Shown here: piece by piece, positions 17,171 through 25,153 of the stretch
Layout: the number at the start of each line of letters is the position of its first letter
How positions within the stretch are numbered: position 1 is the stretch's first letter
NCBI RefSeq assembly: GCF_014195485.1
Contig: NZ_JACIBU010000001.1
Coordinates: 806,001-870,000, forward strand
DNA: 64,000 nt
Direction of reading: 5' to 3'
DNA from: Modestobacter versicolor
Lineage (GTDB): Bacteria > Actinomycetota > Actinomycetes > Mycobacteriales > Geodermatophilaceae
Program-made: the position numbers and the translations under genes
The notes under the pieces: generated by a model
What the model was told of the DNA's origin: nothing
What the model saw: only the letters and a program-made list of their open reading frames with translations
Databases searched by the model: none

Positions 17171-18048
17171 CGGCCCGCGGCGGCGTGCCGGGTCACCGGC
17201 GCCAGGGCCGGGAGCCGGGTGGCGGCACCGGTGACCCGGACCCGGGCGCTGCCCGGCACGAGCTCGACGAGCAGCCGGCTGGGGGAGCCCATGTCGGCGC
17301 CCTGCAGCACCGTCAGCCTCCCGGTGGCGGGCGCGCGACCGAGGTCCCGCAGGTAGCCCCCGAACGCCGCGGCGGCCGCTCCCGTGGCGGCGTCCTCGAC
17401 CACCCCGCCGGGTGGGAAGGGGTCGCGGGCGGAGAACGTGGCGGGGTCGTCGGCCACGAACAGGTGGACGGTGGTCCAGCCCTCGGCGGCCATGAGCTGC
17501 TGCAGGGCCGGGAAGTCGTAGTGCAGGTCGCGCAGCCGGGCTCGAGTGCGCACGCCGAGCACCAGGTGGTCGTTGCCGGCCGAGGCGACGGCGGCCGGGA
17601 ACCGGGGGTCGAGGTCTGCGTGCGCCCAGCCGAGGGCGGCCAGGGTCGCGTCCAGCTGGGCGGCGGTCGCCGGGCGGCTGGTGGCGGGCACGGAGGTGAG
17701 GGTCGCCGTCGTCCCGTCCGGACCGGACGCCGTCGTGACCTCGACCGGGCCGGCGGCCGTGGCGAGGAGGAGCCGGCCCGGCCCGTCCCGCTCGGCCAGC
17801 GCGACGGCCGCCGCGACGGTGGCGTGGCCGCAGAAGGCGACCTCGGCCAGCGGGGAGAAGTACCGGACGGTGTGCTGGCCGGGGGCGGCCCCCGGGACGA
17901 GGAAGGCGGTCTCGGAGTACCCGACCGCGGCGGCGGTGGCGAGCATCGCGGCCTCGGTGAGGCCGGTGGCGTCGAGGACGACGCCGGCCGGGTTGCCGCC
18001 GCGGCCGCCGTCGGTGAAGGCGGCGTACCGCAGGACTGGGGAGGACAT
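17167..18048 (-). CDS. PhzF family isomerase/epimerase-like protein
   Basis: A 293-aa protein with the two-lobed diaminopimelate-epimerase-like PhzF fold: LRYAAFTDGGRGGNPAGVVL, SETAFLV with the catalytic Glu, FCGHATVAAA, and the late GGVVEDAATGAAAAAFGGYL. PhzF of phenazine synthesis isomerises a dihydro-aromatic acid; most relatives act on unknown small acids. ATG 18048 has GGTGGG upstream and was preferred to a TTG at 18084. It leads the operon with the transporter, small ORF and P450 and faces a LysR gene, so it is likely controlled from the operator at 18102-18124. Confidence 0.85.
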   Translation of the reverse strand: MSSPVLRYAAFTDGGRGGNPAGVVLDATGLTEAAMLATAAAVGYSETAFLVPGAAPGQHTVRYFSPLAEVAFCGHATVAAAVALAERDGPGRLLLATAAGPVEVTTASGPDGTTATLTSVPATSRPATAAQLDATLAALGWAHADLDPRFPAAVASAGNDHLVLGVRTRARLRDLHYDFPALQQLMAAEGWTTVHLFVADDPATFSARDPFPPGGVVEDAATGAAAAAFGGYLRDLGRAPATGRLTVLQGADMGSPSRLLVELVPGSARVRVTGAATRLPALAPVTRHAAAGR

Positions 18049-18101
18049 GGACCCACCATCGAGCTGACCGGCGATCGCGTCCAACGAAGATGCATGATGA
18101 C

Positions 18102-18131
18102 GGCCATCGGCTTGGCCGATAGCCTGTTGCG
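18102..18131. promoter_or_regulatory. LysR-type operator overlapping a leaderless promoter
   Basis: Arms GGCCATCGG (18102-18110) and CCGATAGCC (18116-18124) are inverted repeats matching at 8 of 9 positions around CTTGG, with the core ATCGG-N5-CCGAT, fitting a T-N11-A LysR box. The second arm overlaps TAGCCT (18120-18125), a -10 element 6 nt before the LysR GTG. Autorepression and control of the divergent PhzF operon are inferred. Confidence 0.7.
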
Positions 18132-19046
18132 GTGGAGACCGAGCTGCTGCGCACCTTCCAGGCCGTCGTCCGGGCGCGCAGCTTCACCGGGGCCGCCGCT
18201 GAGCTCGGGTACGTCCAGTCGACGGTGACCGCCCACGTCCAGTCGCTGGAGCGCCAGCTCGGCACCCGGCTGCTGGACCGGCTGCCCAGCGGTGCCGTCC
18301 CGACCGCGGCGGGGCTGCGGTTGATGCCGGCGGCCGGGGACCTGTTGGCCCTGGAGGAACGGTTGCGCCGCGAGGTGCCGGAGGCCACCGGCCCGCTGTC
18401 GGGGGCGGTGACACTGGTCGCCCCCGAGTCGTTGTGCGCCCACCAGCTGCCGGTGCTCATCGCCGCCATGCGCGAGCACGCGCCCGGGGTGCGGCTGGCG
18501 CTGCGGCCGGCCGGCACCGCCCGCGCGCTGCAGGGGGTGCGCGACGGGGAGGTCGACGCCGCGCTGGTGGTCGATGCCGGGCTGAGCGCGCCGGACCTGC
18601 GGGTGCGGCACGTGCGCGACCTGCCGCTGGCGGTGCTGGCGGCCCCGTCCTCGCCGCTGACGCGCGGGCGGCGCAGCTGGGCGGACGTGGCGCAGGAGTG
18701 CGCGCTGCTGCTGGAGGAGGGATGCAGCTACAGCGACGCCGCGGCCACCCTGCTCGCGGCGGCCGGGCAGCCGCCGGTCAAGCGCTCCCGGTTCGGCAGC
18801 GTGGAGACGGTGAAGCGCTGCGCCGCGACCGGGCTGGGGGTGACGGTGCTGCCCGTCGTGACCGCCGAGCGCGACCTGGCCGACGGCACGCTGGCCGTGG
18901 TCGCCGGCCCCGAGCTGCCCGACCACGCCGTCGTGCTGGTCACTCACCCCGGCCGAACGTCCACCCCCGCGGTCGACCTGCTGGTCGACCTGGCGATGGA
19001 CCTGCTCGGTGGACCCGCCGGCGCCCGTCCCCGGCAGGTGGCCTGA
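18132..19046 (+). CDS. LysR family transcriptional regulator
   Basis: A 304-aa LysR-type regulator: N-terminal winged HTH (LRTFQAVVRARSFTGAAAEL, then STVTAHVQSLERQLGTRLLD) and a C-terminal periplasmic-binding-like effector domain from about residue 90. It faces the PhzF-MFS-small ORF-P450 operon over an 83-nt gap with a clear inverted repeat, so it is the likely controller of that operon. The effector is unknown. The GTG at 18132 has no ribosome site and lies 6 nt after TAGCCT, so the mRNA is probably leaderless. Confidence 0.9.
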   Translation: METELLRTFQAVVRARSFTGAAAELGYVQSTVTAHVQSLERQLGTRLLDRLPSGAVPTAAGLRLMPAAGDLLALEERLRREVPEATGPLSGAVTLVAPESLCAHQLPVLIAAMREHAPGVRLALRPAGTARALQGVRDGEVDAALVVDAGLSAPDLRVRHVRDLPLAVLAAPSSPLTRGRRSWADVAQECALLLEEGCSYSDAAATLLAAAGQPPVKRSRFGSVETVKRCAATGLGVTVLPVVTAERDLADGTLAVVAGPELPDHAVVLVTHPGRTSTPAVDLLVDLAMDLLGGPAGARPRQVA

Positions 19047-19083
19047 CCGGTTGGGCACCGCCGCTCCCGGATACCGGGAGCCG

Positions 19084-19686
19084 GTGACGCGACTGCAGTT
19101 CGACGGCTGGATCCTCGGGCTCGGCACCACGTCGGGCACCCGGGTCGTCCTGGGGCACTGGGCGCGCTCGCCGCTGGGGCCGATCTCCGACGTGATGGTC
19201 CAGCGCCCCGACGGCCACCGGGTGCTGCTCGCGCCGACCGAGGAGGTCGCCGCCTTCGTCGGGAGCACCTACACCTTCGACGAGGTGCGGCTGGTCCCGG
19301 TGACGGTCGGCCGGCCCGACGGCACGACCTGGACGGTCGACGCCGGCCCGCTGCAGGGGCGCGTGCGCACCGGGCCGCGGCCGGCGTTGGGCCGGCTCCT
19401 GCACGCGGTGCCCGCCCGGCTCGCGCGCACCCCGGCCTGGGTCGGGCTGCTCGACCTGCCGGCTCGGCTCAGCACCGGCCTGCGCACGAAGGGCTCCGCC
19501 GGGAACGGCCGGACCGAGTGGTACGGCGTGCAGGACCTGCACACGCTGACCGGGGTCGACGCCCGCTGGGACGGCGAGCCGCTGGGGGCGCTCACCGCGG
19601 TGCGGCCGCCGGTCACCTTCGGCTTCGGCTCGGTGCCGCCGCGGCCGTCGGTCGTCCGGGTCATGACGACCGTGCAGCTGCCCTGA
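19084..19686 (+). CDS. conserved hypothetical protein
   Basis: A 200-aa protein I cannot assign. It has no signal peptide or membrane span. It opens LQFDGWILGLGTTSGTRVVLGHW, has SPLGPISDVMVQRPDGHRVLLAP, and a C-terminal half with TGVDARWDGEPLGALTAV and PPVTFGFGSVPPRPSVVRV. The strand-rich pattern suggests a beta-barrel-like fold. GTG 19084 is preceded by GGGAG. It begins 37 nt after the LysR gene and could share its transcript. Third-position G/C is very high, as in a real gene. Confidence 0.65.
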   Translation: MTRLQFDGWILGLGTTSGTRVVLGHWARSPLGPISDVMVQRPDGHRVLLAPTEEVAAFVGSTYTFDEVRLVPVTVGRPDGTTWTVDAGPLQGRVRTGPRPALGRLLHAVPARLARTPAWVGLLDLPARLSTGLRTKGSAGNGRTEWYGVQDLHTLTGVDARWDGEPLGALTAVRPPVTFGFGSVPPRPSVVRVMTTVQLP

Positions 19687-19689
19687 CGT

Positions 19690-19962
19690 TCAGCCGCCGA
19701 CCACGACGGCCCACTCCCGCACCGTCCAGCCGGTCACGAGCCCCCGGACGACGTAGGGGTCGGCGGCGGCGAACGCCTCGACCACCTCCCGCGGGGCGGT
19801 CCACACCAGCAGCGCCCGGTCGAAGGGGTCGGGCAGCGCGCCGGCCAGCAGCAGCTCACCGCGGTCGTGCGCCGCCCGGGCCAGCGCGAGGTGCTCCTCG
19901 CGCAGCGCCGCCCGGCGCTCGAGGTAGTCGTCGGCCAGCGCGTACTCCAGGACCAGGTACAT
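19690..19962 (-). CDS. YciI-like protein
   Basis: A 90-aa ferredoxin-fold YciI-family protein: MYLVLEYALADDYLERRAAL, EHLALARAAHDRGELLLAGAL, then ALLVWTAPREVVEAFAAADPY with a conserved Asp-Pro-Tyr, and VVRGLVTGWTVREW. YciI proteins hydrolyse or dehalogenate small substrates in a few studied cases; here the role is open. It converges on the hypothetical gene before it, with 3 nt between the stops. Confidence 0.85.
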   Translation of the reverse strand: MYLVLEYALADDYLERRAALREEHLALARAAHDRGELLLAGALPDPFDRALLVWTAPREVVEAFAAADPYVVRGLVTGWTVREWAVVVGG

Positions 19963-20058
19963 GCCCCGACCCTCACACACCGCCGCCCGGGCGGGTCGGT
20001 TTCCCCGGCGCCGGGGCGGGCACTGGCCAGCGGACGAGCAGTCCCCCCAGGAGGCACC

Positions 20059-21207
20059 ATGCGCGCGATGACGTACCGCGGCCCGTACAAGCTGCGGGTC
20101 GAGGAGAAGGACAAGCCCCGGATCGAGCACCCCAACGACGCGATCGTGAAGGTCCAGCTCGCCGCCATCTGCGGCTCCGACCTGCACCTCTACCACGGGC
20201 TGATGCCGGACACCCGGGTCGGCCACACGTTCGGCCACGAGTTCATCGGCGTCGTCGACGAGGTCGGCCCGTCGGTGCAGGACCTGCAGGTCGGCGACCG
20301 GGTGATGGTGCCCTTCAACATCTTCTGCGGGTCGTGCTGGTTCTGCGCCCGCGGCCTGTACTCCAACTGCCACAACGTGAACCCGAACGCCACGGCGGTC
20401 GGCGGGATCTACGGCTACTCGCACACCACCGGTGGCTACGACGGCGGCCAGGCCGAGTACGTGCGGGTGCCCTTCGCCGACGTCGGCCCGGTCAAGATCC
20501 CGGACTGGATGCACGACGAGGACGCCGTCCTGCTCACCGACGCCGCCGCCACCGGCTACTTCGGCGCCCAGCTGGGCGAGATCGCCGAGGGCGACACCGT
20601 GGTGGTGCTCGGTGCCGGGCCGGTCGGCCTGATCGCCGCCCAGTCGTCGTGGCTGATGGGCGCCGGCCGGGTCATCGTCATCGACCACCTGCCCGAGCGG
20701 CTGGAGAAGGCCCGCACCATGGCCCACGCCGAGACGCTCGACTACGACGAGCACGACGACATCGTCGTGGAGATGAAGAAGCAGACCGACTTCCTCGGCG
20801 CCGACGTGGTCATCGAGGCGGTGGGCGCCGAGGCCGACGGGAACGCCCTGCAGCACATCGCCGGCACCAAGCTCAAGCTGCAGGGCGGGTCGCCGGTCGC
20901 GCTGAACTGGGCGATCGACGGCGTCCGCAAGGGCGGCACCGTCTCGGTGGTCGGCGCCTACGGGCCGATCCCGAACGCGGTGAAGTTCGGCGACGCGCTG
21001 AACAAGGGGCTGACCCTGCGGATGAATCAGACGCCGGTGAAGCGGCAGTGGCCACGGATGTTCGAGCACGTCCGCAACGGCCACCTCACCCCGCGGCAGA
21101 TGGTCACCCACCGGTTCCCGCTGGAGGACATCTCCGAGGCCTACCACGTCTTCTCGAGCAAGCTCGACGGCTGCATCAAGCCGCTGATCCTGCCCAGCGC
21201 GTCCTGA
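20059..21207 (+). CDS. zinc-dependent alcohol/formaldehyde dehydrogenase
   Basis: A 382-aa medium-chain dehydrogenase of the glutathione-independent formaldehyde-dehydrogenase-like group. Catalytic zinc ligands are in AICGSDLHLYHG (Cys) and GHTFGHEFIG (His-Glu). Structural zinc cysteines are in FCGSCWFCARGLYSNC, the NAD site is VVVLGAGPVGLIAAQ, and a long insertion after residue 110 (YGYSHTTGGYDGGQAEY) is typical. Substrate is unknown. GGAGG sits ahead of ATG 20059. The next gene starts 14 nt after its stop, suggesting an operon. Confidence 0.9.
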   Translation: MRAMTYRGPYKLRVEEKDKPRIEHPNDAIVKVQLAAICGSDLHLYHGLMPDTRVGHTFGHEFIGVVDEVGPSVQDLQVGDRVMVPFNIFCGSCWFCARGLYSNCHNVNPNATAVGGIYGYSHTTGGYDGGQAEYVRVPFADVGPVKIPDWMHDEDAVLLTDAAATGYFGAQLGEIAEGDTVVVLGAGPVGLIAAQSSWLMGAGRVIVIDHLPERLEKARTMAHAETLDYDEHDDIVVEMKKQTDFLGADVVIEAVGAEADGNALQHIAGTKLKLQGGSPVALNWAIDGVRKGGTVSVVGAYGPIPNAVKFGDALNKGLTLRMNQTPVKRQWPRMFEHVRNGHLTPRQMVTHRFPLEDISEAYHVFSSKLDGCIKPLILPSAS

Positions 21208-21221
21208 GAGCGGAGCCCACC

Positions 21222-21806
21222 ATGACCGAGAGCGACATCCCCAGCGCCTACGTCCGGGACAAGCGGACCCCACCCCCGAGCCGGGAGGAGCTGCGGGCCC
21301 GCATCCCCGGCTGGGGCGCGGACCTCGACCCGGCCGACCGGCCGTCCTACCCGAAGCTGCAGTACCCGGCGCAGACCGGCGCCCACTGGGACTTCCCCGA
21401 CCGCCAGCCCGGGTCCGCGGGGCGGGAGCGGTCGATCGAGCACGCCTTCGTCACCCCGGCGTTCGGCACCGCGCAGCCGCTGCACGGGCTCTCCGGCGCC
21501 ATCCGCCGGTTCGCCTACGAGCGGTTCAGCGAGGGCCGCAACGCGCACTGGCTGCTGCTCATCGTCGGTGACCGGGTCGACGCCTGGGGGAGCCACCTGC
21601 GCTCGTTCGCCTCGCTGCACCCGGACAACCCGGTCACCGAGACCGGCGTGCTCAGCGAGCTGTCCGCCAGCGGGACGGCGCGCAGCGGGCGGTCGGACCG
21701 GCGGCACCAGCTCCTGGACCCGGTCGTGGTCGCCGGGCCGTGGGTCGCCGGGGCCGGGGCTGCGTTCCTGGGCGTCCGGAAGGTCGTCCGCGCACTGCGC
21801 GGCTGA
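21222..21806 (+). CDS. hypothetical protein with C-terminal hydrophobic segment
   Basis: A 194-aa protein I do not recognise. It opens with a hydrophilic stretch containing RTPPPSREELRARIPGWGAD and YPKLQYPAQTGAHWDFPDRQ, then a predicted amphipathic part SGAIRRFAYERFSEGRNAHW, LLLIVGDRVDAWGSHLRSF, and one short C-terminal hydrophobic helix (VVVAGPWVAGAGAAFLGV) with a basic end KVVRALRG. It is probably co-transcribed with the dehydrogenase 14 nt upstream; function cannot be told. Confidence 0.7.
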   Translation: MTESDIPSAYVRDKRTPPPSREELRARIPGWGADLDPADRPSYPKLQYPAQTGAHWDFPDRQPGSAGRERSIEHAFVTPAFGTAQPLHGLSGAIRRFAYERFSEGRNAHWLLLIVGDRVDAWGSHLRSFASLHPDNPVTETGVLSELSASGTARSGRSDRRHQLLDPVVVAGPWVAGAGAAFLGVRKVVRALRG

Positions 21807-21855
21807 CCCCGGCTCAGCCGCTGCCGGGCGGTGCGCGCAGGAGGACGCTGACCCG

Positions 21856-22104
21856 ATGGACATCACGACCGTCAACGACCGGCACCTGTACTCCGCGACG
21901 GTCCGGCTGCGCGACCCCGGGCGGCCCGAGGGCTCGGTAGAGCTGGCCGGGCGGGTCGTCCGGTTCGGCCCGCCCGGCTGGCTGACCGTCGCCGACGGTC
22001 CGGGGGAGGGCAGCGACATCCAGCTGGTCCCGACCGCGCAGGTGCTGGCGGTGACCCACCTCGGCGAGGTCGACCGGCCGGTCGGGGACCACGGTGCCGC
22101 CTGA
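21856..22104 (+). CDS. small hypothetical protein
   Basis: An 82-aa protein starting at ATG 21856: MDITTVNDRHLYSATVRL, then a strand-rich body SVELAGRVVRFGPPGWLTV and DIQLVPTAQVLAVTHLGEV. It looks like one small beta-domain. GGAGG lies about 10 nt before the start. It follows the previous hypothetical by 49 nt and is followed by a hairpin, so it may close that operon. No function is assigned. Confidence 0.6.
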   Translation: MDITTVNDRHLYSATVRLRDPGRPEGSVELAGRVVRFGPPGWLTVADGPGEGSDIQLVPTAQVLAVTHLGEVDRPVGDHGAA

Positions 22105-22153
22105 CCGCACCACCTGCGGGTAACGTCCCCCCGGACGTCGCACGGCGTTCAGC

Positions 22154-22171
22154 CCCTCCGCTGGCGGAGGG
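22154..22171 (+). terminator. hairpin after the 82-aa gene
   Basis: Arms CCCTCCGC / GCGGAGGG with a 2-nt centre, 50 nt after the stop at 22104. No U-tract follows. It may end the 20059-22104 operon; it also lies just before the possible start at 22187. Confidence 0.4.
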
Positions 22172-22186
22172 AGATCGGCGGTCCTC

Positions 22187-22351
22187 GTGGGCCCCACACA
22201 TCCGCACGCACCCGACGCCCCGCGGCGTCCCGACCCCCGCGACATGCCGCGGCGGTCGGTGCTCGTCGCCCGCCCCGTGGTCGTCGACCGGCCCGCTCCG
22301 GACGACGGCCCGGCGGACCCGGACGCAGCGACCCCCACCCCGCGGGCGTGA
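22187..22351 (+). CDS. possible 54-aa ORF
   Basis: GTG 22187 opens a 54-codon frame with many Pro, Asp and Arg residues (HPHAPDAPRRPDPRDMPRRS, then VLVARPVVVDRPAPDDGPAD). It ends 7 nt before the next possible start at 22359. GGAGG lies 16-20 nt upstream, too far to be convincing. Weak evidence; the stretch 22105-22358 may simply be non-coding. Confidence 0.2.
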   Translation: MGPTHPHAPDAPRRPDPRDMPRRSVLVARPVVVDRPAPDDGPADPDAATPTPRA

Positions 22352-22358
22352 CCCTGCC

Positions 22359-22676
22359 GTGCTGAGCACCGCCGTCGTCCTCCCGGGCGGCACCCCCGAC
22401 GTCCCGGGACCGGCCACGGTGGGCGCAGCACTGCCCGTCGTCCCCGAGCCGGTGACCGACGGCTGCGGTGACCGGCTGGTGGTGGTCAGCGCCACCGCCA
22501 CCCCGGACCGGCCCTCGGCGACCCTGCTCGCCGCTCAGCAGCTGTCCGACGAGGCCGACCGGCGCCCGCGCCGGGTCCGCGGGCTGGACACCTCGGCCGG
22601 GGACCGCCGGCTGCGCCGGCAGCGCGCCCTGCTGGCCGAGCGCCGCGCAGAGCGGTCGCACTGCCCGGGCACGTGA
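22359..22676 (+). CDS. hypothetical 105-aa protein
   Basis: GTG 22359 opens a 105-aa frame: LSTAVVLPGGTPDVPGPATV, CGDRLVVVSATATPDRPSAT, then a basic helical tail LAAQQLSDEADRRPRRVRGL and RRLRRQRALLAERRAERSH. The Arg/Ala-rich end is charged and coiled-like. The ribosome site is weak and no relative is recognised. If neither this nor the preceding ORF is real, 22105-22692 is a 588-nt stretch with only one hairpin. Confidence 0.4.
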   Translation: MLSTAVVLPGGTPDVPGPATVGAALPVVPEPVTDGCGDRLVVVSATATPDRPSATLLAAQQLSDEADRRPRRVRGLDTSAGDRRLRRQRALLAERRAERSHCPGT

Positions 22677-22692
22677 GCCCCGGCCCGCCCGG

Positions 22693-23985
22693 TCAGCCCC
22701 GGTACGCGGGCACCGACCGCGGCGGCCGCCGGCCCGCGGTGGCGGCCTGGCGCAGCACCTGCGCGTACAGCCGCTCGTAGCCGTCGGCCATCACGGCGGG
22801 GGAGAACCGGCGGCGGGCGTCCGCCGCGCACGCCTCCGGGTCGAGCTCGTCCAGCCGGGACAGCGCGGCGGTGAACCCCACCTCGTCCGCTGCCAGGAAC
22901 CCGGTCACGCCGTCGTCCACCAGCGACGGCAGGCACCCCAGCGCCATCGCGACGACCGGCGTGCCGGCCGCCAGCGCCTCGCAGACCGCGGTGCCGCCCG
23001 GCTCGGGCCAGCGCACCGGGGTCAGCACCGCCCGGGCCCGCCGCAGCAGGTCCTCCTTGGCGGGCCCGGAGACGGTGCCCACCCAGCGCACCCGGTCGCC
23101 GTCGACGTACGGGGCGACGTGCTCGGTGAACCACGCGACGTCGGGGTGCTCCGGACCGGTGCGCGCCGGGTCGGCCAGGGCCGCGTCGAGCTCGGCCCGG
23201 TCCCGGTACGGGCCCACCGGGCCGGCCAGCACCAGCGGGATCCCGGCGGCGCGGCAGGCCCGCACCGCGGTGTCGACGCCCTTGGCCGCGCAGAGCCGGG
23301 AGAGCACCAGGACGAAGTCCGCGCGCGCGGTGCGGGGCAGCGGCGGGCCGGCCGGCAGGGGCACCGCGAGCGGCACCGCCCCGAGCGTCTGCCGCCGCAG
23401 GGCCGCGGGCCCCCGGGCGACCTGGGAGCGGGAGACGCCGGCGAAGAAGACCCGGTCCCGACCGTCGAAGGCGGCGTAGAACTCCGCGTTGCGGTGCAGG
23501 TCCCAGTGCAGCGTGTGCAGCGCCGGGGGCGCCTCGGGGCCCAGCGCGGCCAGCAGGGCCGGCCCGACCACCTGCAGGTGGGTGTGCACCAGGTCGAACG
23601 GCGTGCCGGCCGACGCCTGCCGTCGGACCTCGTCGACCACGGCCAGGGCGTGCGTCGTGGCCACGCCGGCCGCGTCGGCGTAGGAGTCGGCCAGCCGGCC
23701 GAACTGCCCCTGCGCGAAGGCGGACACCCGGCCGTCGCTGGGCAGCCGGCTCTCGCCCACCGTGGCCAGCACCACCTCGTGGCCGCGGCGGCGCAGCTCG
23801 GTGGTCAGGGTGGCGACGACGTTCTCCAGCCCGCCGTAGCCGTCGGGGGGCACGGCCAGCCACGGGCCGGCGTCCATCAGCAGCCGCAGTCGCGGGCCGC
23901 GCGGCGACGGCACGGCCGCCGGGAGCGGGCGGACGTGCACCGACCGGGTGCGGGCGGTCGGCCGGTGGGGAGCGCCTGGACGCAT
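22693..23985 (-). CDS. glycosyltransferase family 4 protein
   Basis: A 430-aa GT-B glycosyltransferase. The acceptor half begins LRLLMDAGPWLAVPPDGYGG with LENVVATLTTELRRRGHEV. The donor half shows FVLVLSRLCAAKGVDTAVRA, DRVRWVGTVSGPAKEDLLRR and the nucleotide-sugar motif PEPGGTAVCEALAAGTPVVA with the GT4 Glu-x7-Glu type signature. About 40 basic and Pro residues precede the domain. ATG 23985 has AAGGACT upstream. Sugar and acceptor are unknown. It faces the Gfo/Idh plus dehydrogenase pair, which could make or alter its sugar. Confidence 0.85.
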   Translation of the reverse strand: MRPGAPHRPTARTRSVHVRPLPAAVPSPRGPRLRLLMDAGPWLAVPPDGYGGLENVVATLTTELRRRGHEVVLATVGESRLPSDGRVSAFAQGQFGRLADSYADAAGVATTHALAVVDEVRRQASAGTPFDLVHTHLQVVGPALLAALGPEAPPALHTLHWDLHRNAEFYAAFDGRDRVFFAGVSRSQVARGPAALRRQTLGAVPLAVPLPAGPPLPRTARADFVLVLSRLCAAKGVDTAVRACRAAGIPLVLAGPVGPYRDRAELDAALADPARTGPEHPDVAWFTEHVAPYVDGDRVRWVGTVSGPAKEDLLRRARAVLTPVRWPEPGGTAVCEALAAGTPVVAMALGCLPSLVDDGVTGFLAADEVGFTAALSRLDELDPEACAADARRRFSPAVMADGYERLYAQVLRQAATAGRRPPRSVPAYRG

Positions 23986-24004
23986 GGCGGAGTCCTTCCG
24001 TCGT

Positions 24005-24023
24005 GCGGCGCCGTCGGCGCCGC
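24005..24023. promoter_or_regulatory. inverted repeat before the glycosyltransferase gene
   Basis: Arms GCGGCGCC / GGCGCCGC flank GTC, 19 nt upstream of the ATG at 23985 in the 208-nt divergent gap. It may be an operator or a 5' hairpin. GC-rich symmetry of this length can also be chance in this genome. Confidence 0.25.
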
Positions 24024-24193
24024 CCCCCGTGCCAGTGGTGCCGGTCACACTGACCGATCCGGGCGCCGAGCGCGACAGGGTGTGCGACGGTGCTCGGCGT
24101 GACCTCTGCGCGCAGGCCGCCCCCAGCCGGGACCAGCAGTATGCGGAGCACGACAGCCCGGGCAGCCGGTGCCGGACGACGTCCGGGTGAACA

Positions 24194-25153
24194 GTGAGCG
24201 ACCTGCGGGTGGGCGTGGTCGGCGCCGGCGGGGTCGGGGCGCGGCACGCCCGCACGCTGGCCGGCCTGCCCGACGTCGAGGTCGTCGGGATCTGCGACCC
24301 GGTGCCCGCCGGCCGGGACGCGCTCGCCGCGGAGCTCGGGGTCGCGCCGCTCGCCGACCTGGGCGCACTGCTGGCGGCGCGGCCGGACGCCGTGTGGCTG
24401 TGCGTGCCGCCCTTCGCCCACGGTGAGCCGGAGCGGGCGGTGCTCCGCGCCGGCCTGCCGTTCTTCGTCGAGAAGCCGCTGGCCGCCGACCTCGGGACCG
24501 CCGAGCGGGTGGCGGCGGCCGTCGCCGATGCCGGGGTGCCGACGGCCACCGGCTACCACTGGCGGCACCTGGACACCGTCGCCGGGGCGCGGGAGGCCCT
24601 GGCCGGTGCCCCGCTCCGGCTGGTCCAGGCCCGGTGGTGGGGCACGACACCACCGCCGGCCTGGTGGTCGCAGGCCGACCGCTCGGGCGGCCAGGTCGTC
24701 GAGCAGGCGACCCACGTGCTGGACCTGCTGCGGGTGCTCGCCGGCGAGGTCGCCGAGGTGACCGGCCTGGCGGCCGCGTCGACCACCGCGGGCCGGGACG
24801 TGCCCGACGCGACGGCGGCGGTGCTGCGGCTGGCGTCCGGCGCGGTGGGCACGGTGACGACCTCGTGCGTGCTGCCGGCGCTGACCGCGGCCGGGCTGGA
24901 CCTGGTGGCCGACGGCGTCGCGGTGCACCTCACCGAGACCGCGCTGCGCACGGCGACCCCGGCGGGGGAGACGACCGCCGAGCCCACCGTGGACGCGCGG
25001 ACCGCCGTGGACCGGGCGTTCGTCGACGTGCTCCGCGGCCGCCCCGCCGCACCGGGGCTGGTCGACGTGGCCGAGGCGCTGCGCACCCACCGGCTGGCCT
25101 GGGCGGTGGCCGAGGCCGGCCGGACCGGCACCACCGTGCGGGTGACCGGGTGA
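24194..25153 (+). CDS. Gfo/Idh/MocA family oxidoreductase
   Basis: A 319-aa NAD(P)-dependent sugar-type oxidoreductase. The Rossmann motif LRVGVVGAGGVGARHARTLA is at the N-terminus, followed by the family EKP motif in FFVEKPLAADLGTAERVAAA and the substrate-lobe stretch WWSQADRSGGQVVEQATHVL with the conserved Gly-Gly and His. Its GTG start at 24194 is in a 208-nt divergent gap. The stop overlaps the next start (GTGA), so the two enzymes are made together. Confidence 0.88.
   Translation: MSDLRVGVVGAGGVGARHARTLAGLPDVEVVGICDPVPAGRDALAAELGVAPLADLGALLAARPDAVWLCVPPFAHGEPERAVLRAGLPFFVEKPLAADLGTAERVAAAVADAGVPTATGYHWRHLDTVAGAREALAGAPLRLVQARWWGTTPPPAWWSQADRSGGQVVEQATHVLDLLRVLAGEVAEVTGLAAASTTAGRDVPDATAAVLRLASGAVGTVTTSCVLPALTAAGLDLVADGVAVHLTETALRTATPAGETTAEPTVDARTAVDRAFVDVLRGRPAAPGLVDVAEALRTHRLAWAVAEAGRTGTTVRVTG

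Noticed and set aside
22535-25090. An 851-codon open frame on the minus strand
   Set aside because: It is a shadow of the glycosyltransferase and oxidoreductase genes, which have proper motifs in other frames.
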